Origin: a virus
Length of the DNA stretch: 21,535 bases
IMG/VR virus record: IMGVR_UViG_3300022928_001407
Span: 1 to 21,535 of that record
Direction: 5' to 3' (one strand)
Positions 1-7,355 of this stretch are shown in pieces. Below the pieces are notes generated by a model. That model was not told the DNA's origin. It was given only the letters and a program-made list of their open reading frames with translations, and made no database searches. The first letter of the stretch is position 1. Each line of letters starts with the position of its first letter. The translations under genes and the position numbers were made by a program.

Positions 1-122
1 TCTTTAATTGAAGTATCGTCATTGATAACCAATTCAATGTGCTTGCCTTCAGTTTCTTCTTCAGTAGAAGTATCATCCTCAGCAATTACTTCAGATTCTT
101 GTTTCTCTTTATTCACTGTCAT
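1..122 (-). CDS. N-terminus of an acidic unknown protein (runs off the window)
   Basis: Partial gene, 5' end only. It starts at the ATG at 120-122 and stays open to the window edge, giving about 40 residues that begin MTVNKEKQESEV and are very rich in Glu, Asp and Thr. The ATG overlaps the 3' end of the preceding small gene by 14 bp, the same tight coupling seen across the cluster. No domain can be recognised in this fragment. An acidic, probably disordered head on a structural or assembly protein is possible, but that is a guess. Confidence 0.6.
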   Translation of the reverse strand, partial: MTVNKEKQESEVIAEDDTSTEEETEGKHIELVINDDTSIK

Positions 123-294
123 TGTTTACTCCAGCAAAAACGTCCTCGTCTTCGTTCATAACTTTCTTAACAAAACTAAGAGCAGGACCAGGGCGAGAGT
201 ATATGTACTCTATAGTCTCGCCGTACTTGTTGAATTCAACTACCCATCCATTAGTAGCCTCACGAATTTGTATCTCAAGGCGATCTTCGTTCAT
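109..294 (-). CDS. Small conserved-type hypothetical protein, 61 aa
   Basis: Small soluble protein beginning MNEDRLEIQIREATNGWVVE. The N-terminal part looks like a beta-hairpin (alternating hydrophobics, then a Trp-Val-Val-Glu strand); the C-terminal 15 residues are acidic. Its ATG overlaps the TAA of the sliding clamp gene by one base (TAATG), so it is almost certainly translated by coupling from the gp45 mRNA. I do not recognise the family. Its position directly behind gp45 suggests a replication-linked or accessory role, which is inference only. Real coding is supported by the overlaps on both sides. Confidence 0.65.
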   Translation of the reverse strand: MNEDRLEIQIREATNGWVVEFNKYGETIEYIYSRPGPALSFVKKVMNEDEDVFAGVNNDSE

Positions 295-953
295 TACGAA
301 ATCTCCGAGGTCTTATCAAGTGCCAACCAATACTTGACATCAGTTTTCGTATTAGCAAGATACATGAATTTCTTTTCAGAAATAACCACATTATAATTGC
401 CTGAAATAACTTTGAAGTTTTCTATTGCAAGATGTGCTGAAAATGTTTTATCACTTTCACCAATAACTTGTTTGAAAGAATTAGTCTTCGGGGTTGCAGG
501 ATCACCTACAGTCAGAGTAACTTGATTACCATCACCGATCACACTCAGCATAGGAGCACCAGTGATGCCAACTGCCTTTGTAATCATGTTGAGAGAGTCT
601 TCAGACAGATCAAAGCTGTAGTATTCATCTACTTCGATTTGCTTGTTAGGAGCAGAAGTTATGATTGCAGGATCAGCATAATAGTATTCAAAAATACTTT
701 GATCTTTAGAGACTGACAGCGATTCAGTACCGAAATTCACATCAGTGTCTTCCATAAGAGTCAAGAGTCCGAGTAAGCTGTTAAGGTCGTAAATCGCAAA
801 CTCCCGATCAAAACTTTCCGAAACAGTAGCACGAGCAAAAATGTTTTTGCCTGAACTAATAGTTGATAGAACATTGCCTTCACGGATTAGAATATTAGTA
901 TTCACACCTGCAAAGTTTTTAAGAACCGAAATTGTTTCATTGCTAATTTTCAT
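294..953 (-). CDS. 45: DNA polymerase sliding clamp, gp45-like
   Basis: T4 gp45-type trimeric sliding clamp (219 aa; T4 gp45 is 228). In T4 it is loaded by gp44/gp62, holds the polymerase gp43 on DNA and also co-activates late transcription together with gp55 and gp33. Visible family features: an N-terminus similar to T4 (MKIS..T...LKNFA..N), the AIYDLN..LG.L segment near residues 53-67, an ADP/APNK segment near 92-103, and a C-terminal LALDK strand. The start is set at the ATG at 951-953: a GAGG ribosome site lies about 6 bases upstream, whereas the in-frame TTG four codons earlier would consume that site. It has its own consensus promoter, which overlaps the stop codon of the gene before it. 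A gp55 gene in the same window fits the clamp/late-sigma partnership. Confidence 0.93.
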   Translation of the reverse strand: MKISNETISVLKNFAGVNTNILIREGNVLSTISSGKNIFARATVSESFDREFAIYDLNSLLGLLTLMEDTDVNFGTESLSVSKDQSIFEYYYADPAIITSAPNKQIEVDEYYSFDLSEDSLNMITKAVGITGAPMLSVIGDGNQVTLTVGDPATPKTNSFKQVIGESDKTFSAHLAIENFKVISGNYNVVISEKKFMYLANTKTDVKYWLALDKTSEIS

Positions 954-982
954 ATTGTACCTCAATTTGAATTTGTATAACC

Positions 983-1011
983 AGTATACAAAATAAATAA
1001 TATAATGTCAA
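983..1011 (-). promoter_or_regulatory. Sigma-70-type promoter for gp45
   Basis: On the minus strand TTGACA (1006-1011), exactly 17 bp, then TATACT (983-988). The expected start of transcription is near 976, giving a leader of about 23 nt before the gp45 ATG. The -35 box contains the TGA stop codon of the DUF3310-like gene. Host-RNA-polymerase-type early or constitutive promoter by match; not tested. Confidence 0.85.
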
Positions 1012-1295
1012 GAGTCATTATTGATTCTATCGTGTTCATAGAGTGCTAAGAAAGCATAGTGAATTACTTTCATCAAGTCTTTCCTATGATCTGAAGGATC
1101 TCCTTTCTTACCGTATCTAGCGTTGTACTTATCGACATTGCCTAGAAAAAATCCTAAGCCATGTCCTCTATCGACTATGACTTCGGAAGACTGAAGTCCT
1201 CCTTGTCCATAGTGTCCCTTGTAAGTAGAGTCTATGTACTGCTTAAACTCTTCAATAAGGGCGTCCTCGTTAAACTTGTAGATTTTATTTTTCAT
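1008..1295 (-). CDS. DUF3310-like small protein
   Basis: 95 aa. Residues about 45-85 contain GFFLGNVDKYNARYGKKG...H..DL.K.IHYA, which matches the pattern of the phage DUF3310 family (often loosely labelled nucleotide kinase-like): a G-N-x-x-K-Y-x-x-R-x-G-K-K core followed by an Asp-Leu-x-Lys helix. The biochemical role of the family is not established to my knowledge. It starts with ATG inside the end of the preceding gene (11 bp overlap) and its TGA stop is part of the gp45 promoter -35 box. Family assignment is by eye from the motif. Confidence 0.6.
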   Translation of the reverse strand: MKNKIYKFNEDALIEEFKQYIDSTYKGHYGQGGLQSSEVIVDRGHGLGFFLGNVDKYNARYGKKGDPSDHRKDLMKVIHYAFLALYEHDRINNDS

Positions 1296-1680
1296 TTAAA
1301 ACTGCCTCTTTCAAATACTCTATACCTGGACAGTCTGTAAATACATAATCCTTTGCACACAAAACAATGTCCAAATTTCTATTATCAATAAAATCATCTA
1401 CCATATTTTTAAATGTCTCTACATCTAGATTTGCAGAAGGGTCAAACCACTCACGTTGGTATCCTGCAATTTCTCGTAATGGAAAAATACCACGCTTAAA
1501 TTGTCCTTCTAACGATTTGATCGCAGACTTGCCTCCTCTATACATATATTGAAATTCATATGGATCACCATGAATACTATAATCGGAATTGCGTGAAGAA
1601 GGATTAGTAGTATATCCAAATCCTAAATATTTGTGTCCAATTATAATATAAAACCACCAACATTTTTTATTATTTGACAT
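1285..1680 (-). CDS. Possible GIY-YIG (T5orf172/MUG113-like) nuclease-fold protein
   Basis: 131 aa using the ATG at 1678-1680; an upstream in-frame start exists but lies deeper in the previous gene. The N-terminal half resembles the GIY-YIG layout: a hydrophobic strand FYIII, then LGFGYTTNPSSRNSDY with a Thr/Asn and a candidate catalytic Arg, then a helix SLEGQFKR carrying a Glu, and REWFDP, which recalls the R-E-W-F ending of the T5orf172 subgroup. The first GIY/YIG signature is degenerate, so it may be inactive or only a look-alike. It could be a small homing-type or repair nuclease. It overlaps its upstream neighbour by 11 bp and its downstream neighbour by 11 bp. Confidence 0.4.
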   Translation of the reverse strand: MSNNKKCWWFYIIIGHKYLGFGYTTNPSSRNSDYSIHGDPYEFQYMYRGGKSAIKSLEGQFKRGIFPLREIAGYQREWFDPSANLDVETFKNMVDDFIDNRNLDIVLCAKDYVFTDCPGIEYLKEAVLNEK

Positions 1681-2920
1681 AATATGGTTTAGCCTCATTT
1701 ATATAATCAATCAAACGATACTTTCTACCATCATTCCAAATATCTGTGTGTACAAAACCATTTAACATAGCCTTCGGTACCTGTTCAGTACCACCACAAC
1801 ACTTATACATTTGAATCAGAGCTATAGCTAAACTTTTTTCATCATGTTGTTTTGGCTCCAGTTCACAAACTTTATTCCATTCTTGATATGCTTCATCTAT
1901 TGCTTGCATAAAAGCATAATGAGTTGCAAATACATTCTGTACAAGTGCTGCCAACTCTTCCATTAACTTATCACTAACTACTAGATTGGCGTTGGAAAAG
2001 TATGATTCTATATCTCTCCACACAGACCAAACAGAGCTGTGAAATTCATCATTATAAAAATATTTTGATTGATACTGACATGCTAGTTCCGTAGCTTTAT
2101 GTGACTTTGTTTTCCAGAACCCGTCAATATGACTAAAACAATTAGAAAACTTTGTGTTTTTAAATTTGTCACTTAGAGGAAGACATCCAAAACTTTCACA
2201 TATAGACAATCTGTTTTCAAGATCAACATACTCCAGAGTGTCTGTAACTTTATCCACTCTTATAGTTTTAATGGCATTCTTTAATTTCATATATTTGCCT
2301 TGGGGTTTTTTTCCTACACCGTTACTAACTTGAAATTGCTGTCTAGCTTCTGCTAAAGAAGAAGCCTCAGCACCCCACATATCTACCTCGTAGTCCTCCC
2401 AGTTTGGATATCGCTCACCGTTTTCATCAACCCAAAGGCCGGACGCAACCATTATAGCAGCTATAACAGCAGTGTGTTGTGCGTCCGCTGAAACAGGAGT
2501 GTGTTGTGCGTTAGGTGAAACAGGTGACTTCAGATGGGTGTGCATAACACCCACCAGAATAGACATACAGGTATCATTGTAATTTTCTAGGATTTTAGCT
2601 ATATGCTTACAATCCAAAATTCTTTGTAGGTCCTCAGCAATAAGATAATCCCCCAATCTAATCTTCCAAACTTTATTACGTTGGCTTGGACGCTTAGGTC
2701 TCATTCTAGCCTTAATTTTTTTCAAGGCTTTTTTAACCTCAGGAGACTTCATGGCCTCTTCAAGATTTTCAGCCATAGTACGGACTGACTCTATTTCTTT
2801 ATCCAATTCATAATATTGAGAATAAAGATTGATAGGAACTTCAATTTTTTGATTTTTCCAAACAAAAGGATATAAAAACTTTTGATTATTTGATGCTTTG
2901 ATTATGGGTGTTACTGACAT
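1670..2920 (-). CDS. ParB-like domain protein with an internal 9-residue duplication
   Basis: 416 aa, not firmly recognised. Residues about 84-155 look like a ParB/sulfiredoxin-type N-terminal domain as found in phage proteins: a D-L-Q-R motif (97-100), a helix DCKHIAKILENY, a strand MSILVGV, and an A-Q-H-T box where the family usually has D-G-Q-H. That box is duplicated (133-141 PVSPNAQHT and 142-150 PVSADAQHT). The N-terminal 80 residues are basic, with KKALKKIKARMRPKRPSQR suggesting nucleic-acid binding. The C-terminal 240 residues are alpha-helical and unrecognised. It has its own promoter and a GTGAGGA ribosome site shared with cobS and cobT. ParB assignment is an inference; a chromosome-segregation role is not implied. 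Confidence 0.45.
   Translation of the reverse strand: MSVTPIIKASNNQKFLYPFVWKNQKIEVPINLYSQYYELDKEIESVRTMAENLEEAMKSPEVKKALKKIKARMRPKRPSQRNKVWKIRLGDYLIAEDLQRILDCKHIAKILENYNDTCMSILVGVMHTHLKSPVSPNAQHTPVSADAQHTAVIAAIMVASGLWVDENGERYPNWEDYEVDMWGAEASSLAEARQQFQVSNGVGKKPQGKYMKLKNAIKTIRVDKVTDTLEYVDLENRLSICESFGCLPLSDKFKNTKFSNCFSHIDGFWKTKSHKATELACQYQSKYFYNDEFHSSVWSVWRDIESYFSNANLVVSDKLMEELAALVQNVFATHYAFMQAIDEAYQEWNKVCELEPKQHDEKSLAIALIQMYKCCGGTEQVPKAMLNGFVHTDIWNDGRKYRLIDYINEAKPYYVK
2471..2524 (-). repeat. 27-bp tandem duplication inside a coding sequence
   Basis: Two adjacent 27-bp units, 2471-2497 and 2498-2524, identical at 24 of 27 positions and in frame. They encode PVSADAQHT and PVSPNAQHT in the ParB-like gene. 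The three differences cluster in the codons for the fourth and fifth residues, so the copies have begun to diverge at the Ala-Asp / Pro-Asn pair. Confidence 0.9.
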
Positions 2921-2946
2921 TTTTTAGTCCTCACTAATAAAAATAT

Positions 2947-2975
2947 AGTATAACAAAGAATGATGATGATGTCAA
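2947..2975 (-). promoter_or_regulatory. Sigma-70-type promoter for the ParB-like gene
   Basis: TTGACA (2970-2975), 17 bp spacer, TATACT (2947-2952) on the minus strand, about 27 bases before the ATG. The -35 box lies within one arm of a perfect 10-bp inverted repeat (2965-2994). A GTGAGGA ribosome site lies between promoter and start. Confidence 0.85.
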
Positions 2976-2994
2976 GCCTAAACCTGACATCATC
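2965..2994 (-). terminator. 10-bp inverted repeat downstream of cobS (hairpin, terminator or operator)
   Basis: Perfect arms GATGATGTCA (2965-2974) and TGACATCATC (2985-2994) around a 10-base loop. It sits 8 bases after the cobS-like stop, where a hairpin in the mRNA would be expected, but there is no U-run after it in either direction. One arm overlaps the -35 box of the next promoter, so it may instead be an operator. The role is inferred. Confidence 0.5.
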
Positions 2995-3001
2995 CGTAGA
3001 A

Positions 3002-4189
3002 TTACCACTGCTCTCCTACGTTAGCTAAGTCAGCAGTATCTTCTTCGATCAACTCAGAAGGGTTCTCAGGGTCTACCTTACCATACAGATCAATGAATGC
3101 TGCCTTAGTGTCAGCGTCAAAACGATTTGTACATAAAGTGATAGCCTTGAGCTTGTCCTTGAACACACCATACGCATTGACAATATGCTCAAGCCTACGG
3201 GTGCTGACAAGCTCATCAATGGCACCCTCAAAGAAGGTCTTACGAATAACCTCAGACCAAGTGACAAGATGAGTAGCAAAGTCCTCATCCTGATAGCCAG
3301 CCTTGCTCATCTTGTTAAGGATGATGCGCTTCTCTACGGCTGCTGTAGGATACTCCTGCTCCACGGTGATTGCAAAACGCTCAAGGAAAGCCTCGTCCAG
3401 CAACTGTGCGCTGATAAACTTGCCATCATCTGAGCCACGACCTTTAGTGTTAGCCGTTGCAACAATTGTAAACCCGGGAGCAGGAGCGACGGTTTCGCCA
3501 GTCTTCTTGTTGAAGTAAGACTTGCCCTCAAGAATTGCTTGAAGACACATTAGCTTATTAGAGCCTCTGTCTACCTCGTCAAGAATAAGAACAGCCCCTC
3601 GCTTCATAGCGGTGAGGACGGGACCTTCTCTATAGACTACGTTACCATCAACCAAAGTATTGCCACCGATTAAATCGTCCTCGTCGGTCTCAATACTAAT
3701 ATTAACACGGATAGCCTCACGCTTGAGTTGGGCGCAAACTTGCTCAACCATCGTGGTCTTACCGTTACCGGATAAACCGGATATGAAAAGAGGATAAAAC
3801 ATATCACCCTTAAGGATAGTCTTAAGGTCTTTGTGAAACCCGAAAGCTACATAGGTATCGTCTTTAGCAGGTACCAAGCCCTCAATCTCCATAGCTAATT
3901 TAGCCATTGAAACAACCTTAGACTCAGATGCAGCGACAGGAGCAGGTGTTACAGTAGGTGTAACAGCCTCCATGATAGGCTTTCTTACAGCGGGAACCGC
4001 AGAAGTGCCTGTGAACATTTCAGTCAAGTCATAAACACCTCGCTCAACCTTGAACTTATCCTTGAGCAGAAAGCCTGGGTGATTGATACCTATAGACTTG
4101 GACTCACGGATGATATCCTTACGGGATACATAGTTGTTGCCGTCAGCGTATGAACGGAGAGTGTCAATAAGTGCGTTACGGTCAGTCAT
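3002..4189 (-). CDS. cobS: CobS-like / MoxR-type AAA+ ATPase
   Basis: 395 aa AAA+ ATPase like the CobS proteins of T4-like cyanophages. CobS in cellular genomes is the ATPase subunit of aerobic cobaltochelatase, acting with the VWA protein CobT; the phage role is not settled. Domains: residues 1-60 resemble a small winged-helix/HTH, 61-95 form a Pro/Ala/Thr-rich linker, and 110-350 the ATPase core. Walker A is GLSGNGKT (138-145), Walker B LILDEVD (201-207), sensor-1 ATAN (244-247), with an Arg finger candidate at R271. It lies directly downstream of the CobT-like VWA gene but has its own promoter that closely resembles the promoter of that gene. Coding GC is well above most of the window. Cobaltochelatase activity is doubtful without a CobN; a MoxR-VWA chaperone or remodelling machine is the alternative. 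Confidence 0.85.
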   Translation of the reverse strand: MTDRNALIDTLRSYADGNNYVSRKDIIRESKSIGINHPGFLLKDKFKVERGVYDLTEMFTGTSAVPAVRKPIMEAVTPTVTPAPVAASESKVVSMAKLAMEIEGLVPAKDDTYVAFGFHKDLKTILKGDMFYPLFISGLSGNGKTTMVEQVCAQLKREAIRVNISIETDEDDLIGGNTLVDGNVVYREGPVLTAMKRGAVLILDEVDRGSNKLMCLQAILEGKSYFNKKTGETVAPAPGFTIVATANTKGRGSDDGKFISAQLLDEAFLERFAITVEQEYPTAAVEKRIILNKMSKAGYQDEDFATHLVTWSEVIRKTFFEGAIDELVSTRRLEHIVNAYGVFKDKLKAITLCTNRFDADTKAAFIDLYGKVDPENPSELIEEDTADLANVGEQW

Positions 4190-4252
4190 AATATAAGCTC
4201 CTCACAAGCTATTAATAATAAATTTTAGTGCGTTTTTTCAGTTTATACCGTT

Positions 4253-4281
4253 ATTATAAGTGATATAGAGTCAAATGTCAA
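4253..4281 (-). promoter_or_regulatory. Perfect consensus promoter for cobS
   Basis: TTGACA (4276-4281), 17 bp, TATAAT (4253-4258) on the minus strand, followed by AACGGTA. The -35 is extended to TTGACATTTGAC, as in the promoters at 6594-6622 and 18815-18843. The leader to the ATG is about 60 nt and ends in a GTGAGGA ribosome site. The 130-bp gap between the two genes holds nothing else that I can support. Confidence 0.92.
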
Positions 4282-4319
4282 GCATTTATTCAAATTTTAA
4301 TCCCTGAAATATCAATAAC

Positions 4320-6554
4320 TTAGGCAATTTCTGGGACGAATTTCTGTACAAAGATGCGCTGCTGAGCCTTAGAGCCTGCAAATTTGCGGAATCCTCGGAG
4401 CAAATCGCCCTTCTTAGCAGATTTGACCTCAAGCTCCTCGTCCTCAATGCCCAGCTTGTTGCCGTTCATAATGTAGCGTACATCAAAGCCTTTAGTATCA
4501 CGGACTTCAATGAGACCTGAGGCCCGCTGAGGCTGATAGATTTTCTCCCAAGCACCGTAGCCCATATCTGGATTGCCGATAGTAGCATAGTCCTTGCAGT
4601 CCTCAAGTGAGCGTTTGCCAAACTTATCCAAAATGTGATAGTTCACAACCTTAGAACCTGTGATATCTTTGTACATCTCAAGTAGAGTACAGGTCAACTC
4701 TGCGTTGCGATGTGCGTTACCTTCAATCAATGGGTAAGTAGATGAACCGTATTTCAACACAGGCGTATGCCGCCAGCCAATCTGAGCAGGTACCATCTCG
4801 CCATTAAAAGGTGATTCTTTCCACAGGTCAGCAAAGTCAGTAGCAACTCCGTCAGTCAGGATAATAGTGTTAAGAATTTCAACACCGGTAGCCTTACGAA
4901 ATTGTTTGGCAATCTCGATACCTATAACAAGTGTAGAATTTAGAGGAGTGGCTCCCATAGCAAGAGCCTTATTATCACCCATCCATACAGGAAATTCACC
5001 TTCACCATGTCGATAATTCAAACGATAATCAAAGGATGCCCTCCAAAGTAGCAGATACTTGTACGCTTCCTCGAGTTGACTCTTACTGAAGTCTGAAGTC
5101 AGCAGCTTGACGACCTTAATATCCTCAAATACAAAGTCGCCGACCTTAGCATTGACTTTAGCCCCCCCATATCCATATTGACTAGTGAAACCATACACCT
5201 CAAAAGGTACATTGATTTTACGGGCAAACATAGTAAGGTTGATAAGTTGCGAAATAGTGTCAGACATATTACGGAACATAGAACCTGACATATCAAGGTA
5301 CATAACAAAACCGTGATTTTTGCCTTCAGGAATTGAAGTGACTTGCTTGAACAAATCTTCCGAAGTCTTATAAGCCCAGAGGCGATCTTCGTTAAGGTCA
5401 CCTGTCTTAGCAGTTTTAGCCTTGATAAATTGTGATGCCTTGCGCTTCATTTCAAAGGTAGAAACCATTTGATTGATTGTCTTGCTGTTTTGTGCAATGA
5501 ATTCCTTGTACAGTTTTTCAGCATATACTTTCGTATCTAGATCCCTGTAGCTGCCAACCTCAACAATATCCCACCTGTAAACATCACGAGGCTGTACAAT
5601 AACGTCTGTCAGATCGAGATTAGTGGGTATGTTGATATACACTGAGTCCTTAGTACGAGTCTCTTTATCTAACAAATCTACCTCTTTTTCACGGAAAGAA
5701 TTGTCAGTAATTGAACCAACACCACCGTCATCTACAAATTCTTTAATGACCTCAGGTGCTTCATAAACTCCTTCACCTACATCAACACCTTCATCATCAT
5801 CTGATTCTGAAGCAGCTTGAGTATCGTCTGACTCTTCATCAGTCTCCTCACCGCTGTTACCATCAGCCGAACCGCCTTCCTCAGTCTCGTCCTCGTCTGA
5901 GTCTGACTGATCCCAAGATGACATATCGCCGTCCATGTCCATGTCGCTGTCATCTGAGGAGGAATTGATTTCATCCATCAACTGCTCAATATCATTCTCA
6001 GCAGTTTCCTGAGCCTTGCCGTGTAGTTCACGGGCAAGTTCTTCAACCTCTTCCCATGTTTCAGTAGTCGCACAACGCTCTACAAATGGACGCTCAGTGT
6101 CCGAGAATCGAACATTGAGGAACGAACCGACCTTGAAGTGTAGGTTGATACGGTCAATAAGAGGGAGGGTGTTTACATCGATGTCCTTGACACCGAAAAA
6201 GTCACGCTCAAACAATTCACGATAGCCTGCGTAGAAACTACGCACCAAACCAGGATACCGTGTCTTGACCTTGCGCTCAATACGGGCATCCTCAACTACA
6301 TTGAGGAAACTTTTAAGAGTACGATCCTCGCAAACAGCATCATGCCAACCTTCTGCGGGAGTCTCGTGTACATGACCGACCTCGTGACCGATAAGCAGGT
6401 CTTGCATACAAGCAGGCATATCCTTCCACTTAGGAATGAACATAGTGCGACTAGTAGGATCGAATGCTGCGGTTGGGAGATCAGCCTTAACTTCTACCGT
6501 GATGTTTTCGGTAGACAGTAGTTTTGCCAATAGTGACTTTTGTTGAATTTGCAT
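4320..6554 (-). CDS. cobT: CobT-like protein: zinc-metallopeptidase motif plus VWA domain
   Basis: 744 aa. The N-terminal region carries HEVGH (57-61), followed by NVVEDARIERKV (85-96) with a candidate third zinc ligand Glu, a layout seen in VWA-associated putative metallopeptidases. Residues about 195-258 are a highly acidic Asp/Glu/Ser low-complexity linker, as in CobT. The C-terminal VWA domain (about 413-640) has a complete MIDAS: DMSGS (421-425), the GATPLNS threonine (about 536) and ILTDG (565-569). CobT is the VWA partner of the CobS ATPase in aerobic cobaltochelatase; here the CobS-like gene is the next one downstream, so a two-protein ATPase/VWA machine is likely. Whether it handles a chelatase, a capsid/assembly step or proteolysis is unknown. 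It is GC-richer than flanking genes and has its own strong promoter. Confidence 0.78.
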   Translation of the reverse strand: MQIQQKSLLAKLLSTENITVEVKADLPTAAFDPTSRTMFIPKWKDMPACMQDLLIGHEVGHVHETPAEGWHDAVCEDRTLKSFLNVVEDARIERKVKTRYPGLVRSFYAGYRELFERDFFGVKDIDVNTLPLIDRINLHFKVGSFLNVRFSDTERPFVERCATTETWEEVEELARELHGKAQETAENDIEQLMDEINSSSDDSDMDMDGDMSSWDQSDSDEDETEEGGSADGNSGEETDEESDDTQAASESDDDEGVDVGEGVYEAPEVIKEFVDDGGVGSITDNSFREKEVDLLDKETRTKDSVYINIPTNLDLTDVIVQPRDVYRWDIVEVGSYRDLDTKVYAEKLYKEFIAQNSKTINQMVSTFEMKRKASQFIKAKTAKTGDLNEDRLWAYKTSEDLFKQVTSIPEGKNHGFVMYLDMSGSMFRNMSDTISQLINLTMFARKINVPFEVYGFTSQYGYGGAKVNAKVGDFVFEDIKVVKLLTSDFSKSQLEEAYKYLLLWRASFDYRLNYRHGEGEFPVWMGDNKALAMGATPLNSTLVIGIEIAKQFRKATGVEILNTIILTDGVATDFADLWKESPFNGEMVPAQIGWRHTPVLKYGSSTYPLIEGNAHRNAELTCTLLEMYKDITGSKVVNYHILDKFGKRSLEDCKDYATIGNPDMGYGAWEKIYQPQRASGLIEVRDTKGFDVRYIMNGNKLGIEDEELEVKSAKKGDLLRGFRKFAGSKAQQRIFVQKFVPEIA

Positions 6555-6593
6555 ATGATGGTCCTCACAACCGTTTTCTCATTTTGTACCGTT

Positions 6594-6622
6594 ATTATAG
6601 AGGATTGAAGGTCAAATGTCAA
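6594..6622 (-). promoter_or_regulatory. Perfect consensus promoter for cobT
   Basis: TTGACA (6617-6622), 17 bp, TATAAT (6594-6599), followed by AACGGTA, on the minus strand. Extended -35 TTGACATTTGAC. Promoter and leader resemble those of cobS: both contain AACGGTA after the -10, an AAAACG segment and a GTGAGGA ribosome site, which suggests duplication or co-regulation. Confidence 0.92.
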
Positions 6623-6643
6623 ATACAATTTTAGTAATAAAAT

Positions 6644-6677
6644 CAAGCACTTAGAGCAGAGTTGCCGTAAGTGCTTG
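6644..6677 (-). terminator. Hairpin terminator after the clpP operon
   Basis: Perfect 10-bp inverted repeat, CAAGCACTTA (6644-6653) and TAAGTGCTTG (6668-6677), with a 14-base loop. In the minus direction the stem is followed by ATTTTATTAC, a modest U-rich tail; in the plus direction by TTTTATATGG, so it may act both ways. It lies about 50 bases past the clpP-like stop and just before the cobT promoter, separating the two transcription units. The rest of the 173-bp gap is AT-rich without a gene. Confidence 0.75.
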
Positions 6678-6727
6678 TTTTATATGGTATTTTATTTTTA
6701 ATTATTTTTATCAATTAAATCAATGAC

Positions 6728-7342
6728 TTACTTTTTATTTAGTTTATTTAGCTCTCTTTTTTGTTTCTTGTGTTCGGATTCCATGATTTTGTTTCTAGCA
6801 TTTAGGCGCTTAGTTACTTCAGCCGGATCCATCCAATAATCCTTACCCTCTAGTATACTATCTATTTCATCCTTTGTAAAGAAGCCTTTGTACACTCTAG
6901 ACATTAAATTTTTTGCCCACTTGTCATTGTGGCTAACTTGAGCTAACATTTCATTTCCCTTTCCGATAGCTCCGCCTGAAAAGTTATGGAACATGAAAAT
7001 ACTGTGTTCGGATATTTCACACACATCTGCCATCAAGAACAAAAAGGTAGCTGCTGACATGCAAGCTCCTTCTACTATTGCAACAACAGTAGCTCTCGAT
7101 TCGGACATAGCACTCATTAATTGAACTGCTGTTAGTGCTTGGCCGCCATAGCAATTTATGTGCAAGTAAACTACATCTTGTTCGTTTGATGATCTAAGAA
7201 TTTGCGTCCATTCAGAATATTCTTCTGGATTTCCAATAGCACTGTTCAAATAGAAGTCTAGTATCTGACCCGTGGGACGATTAAATACACCTCTGACTAC
7301 TGGAGTTACATCGTAATCTTTGTCTCTGGATAATTTAGACAT
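6728..7342 (-). CDS. clpP: ClpP-like serine protease
   Basis: 204 aa, the size of cellular ClpP and close to ClpP-like proteins found in T4-like cyanophages. The fold signature is visible: strand YLHINCYGGQALTAVQLMSAM, catalytic Ser96 in GACMSAA (93-98), catalytic His119 in MFHNF, and a candidate third residue Asp167 in GKDYWMD. The C-terminal tail is very Lys-rich (KKQKRELNKLNKK), unlike housekeeping ClpP. In phages it may act as a prohead or regulatory protease, or associate with the host ClpX/ClpA; this is inference. It is the last gene of the gp47-gp46-def operon, 13 bp after its neighbour, with a good AAAGGAG ribosome site, and is followed by a hairpin terminator. Confidence 0.85.
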   Translation of the reverse strand: MSKLSRDKDYDVTPVVRGVFNRPTGQILDFYLNSAIGNPEEYSEWTQILRSSNEQDVVYLHINCYGGQALTAVQLMSAMSESRATVVAIVEGACMSAATFLFLMADVCEISEHSIFMFHNFSGGAIGKGNEMLAQVSHNDKWAKNLMSRVYKGFFTKDEIDSILEGKDYWMDPAEVTKRLNARNKIMESEHKKQKRELNKLNKK

Positions 7343-7355
7343 ACTATATACTCCT

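Noticed and set aside
330-365. TTGACA on the plus strand within gp45
   Set aside because: No acceptable -10 at 16-18 bp and no gene downstream.
22-396. Plus-strand open frame over the gp45 end
   Set aside because: It covers three minus-strand genes that are supported by overlaps and family matches; its translation resembles no known protein.
2441-2530. CRISPR-like or satellite repeat
   Set aside because: Only two adjacent in-frame units without spacers; it is a coding duplication.
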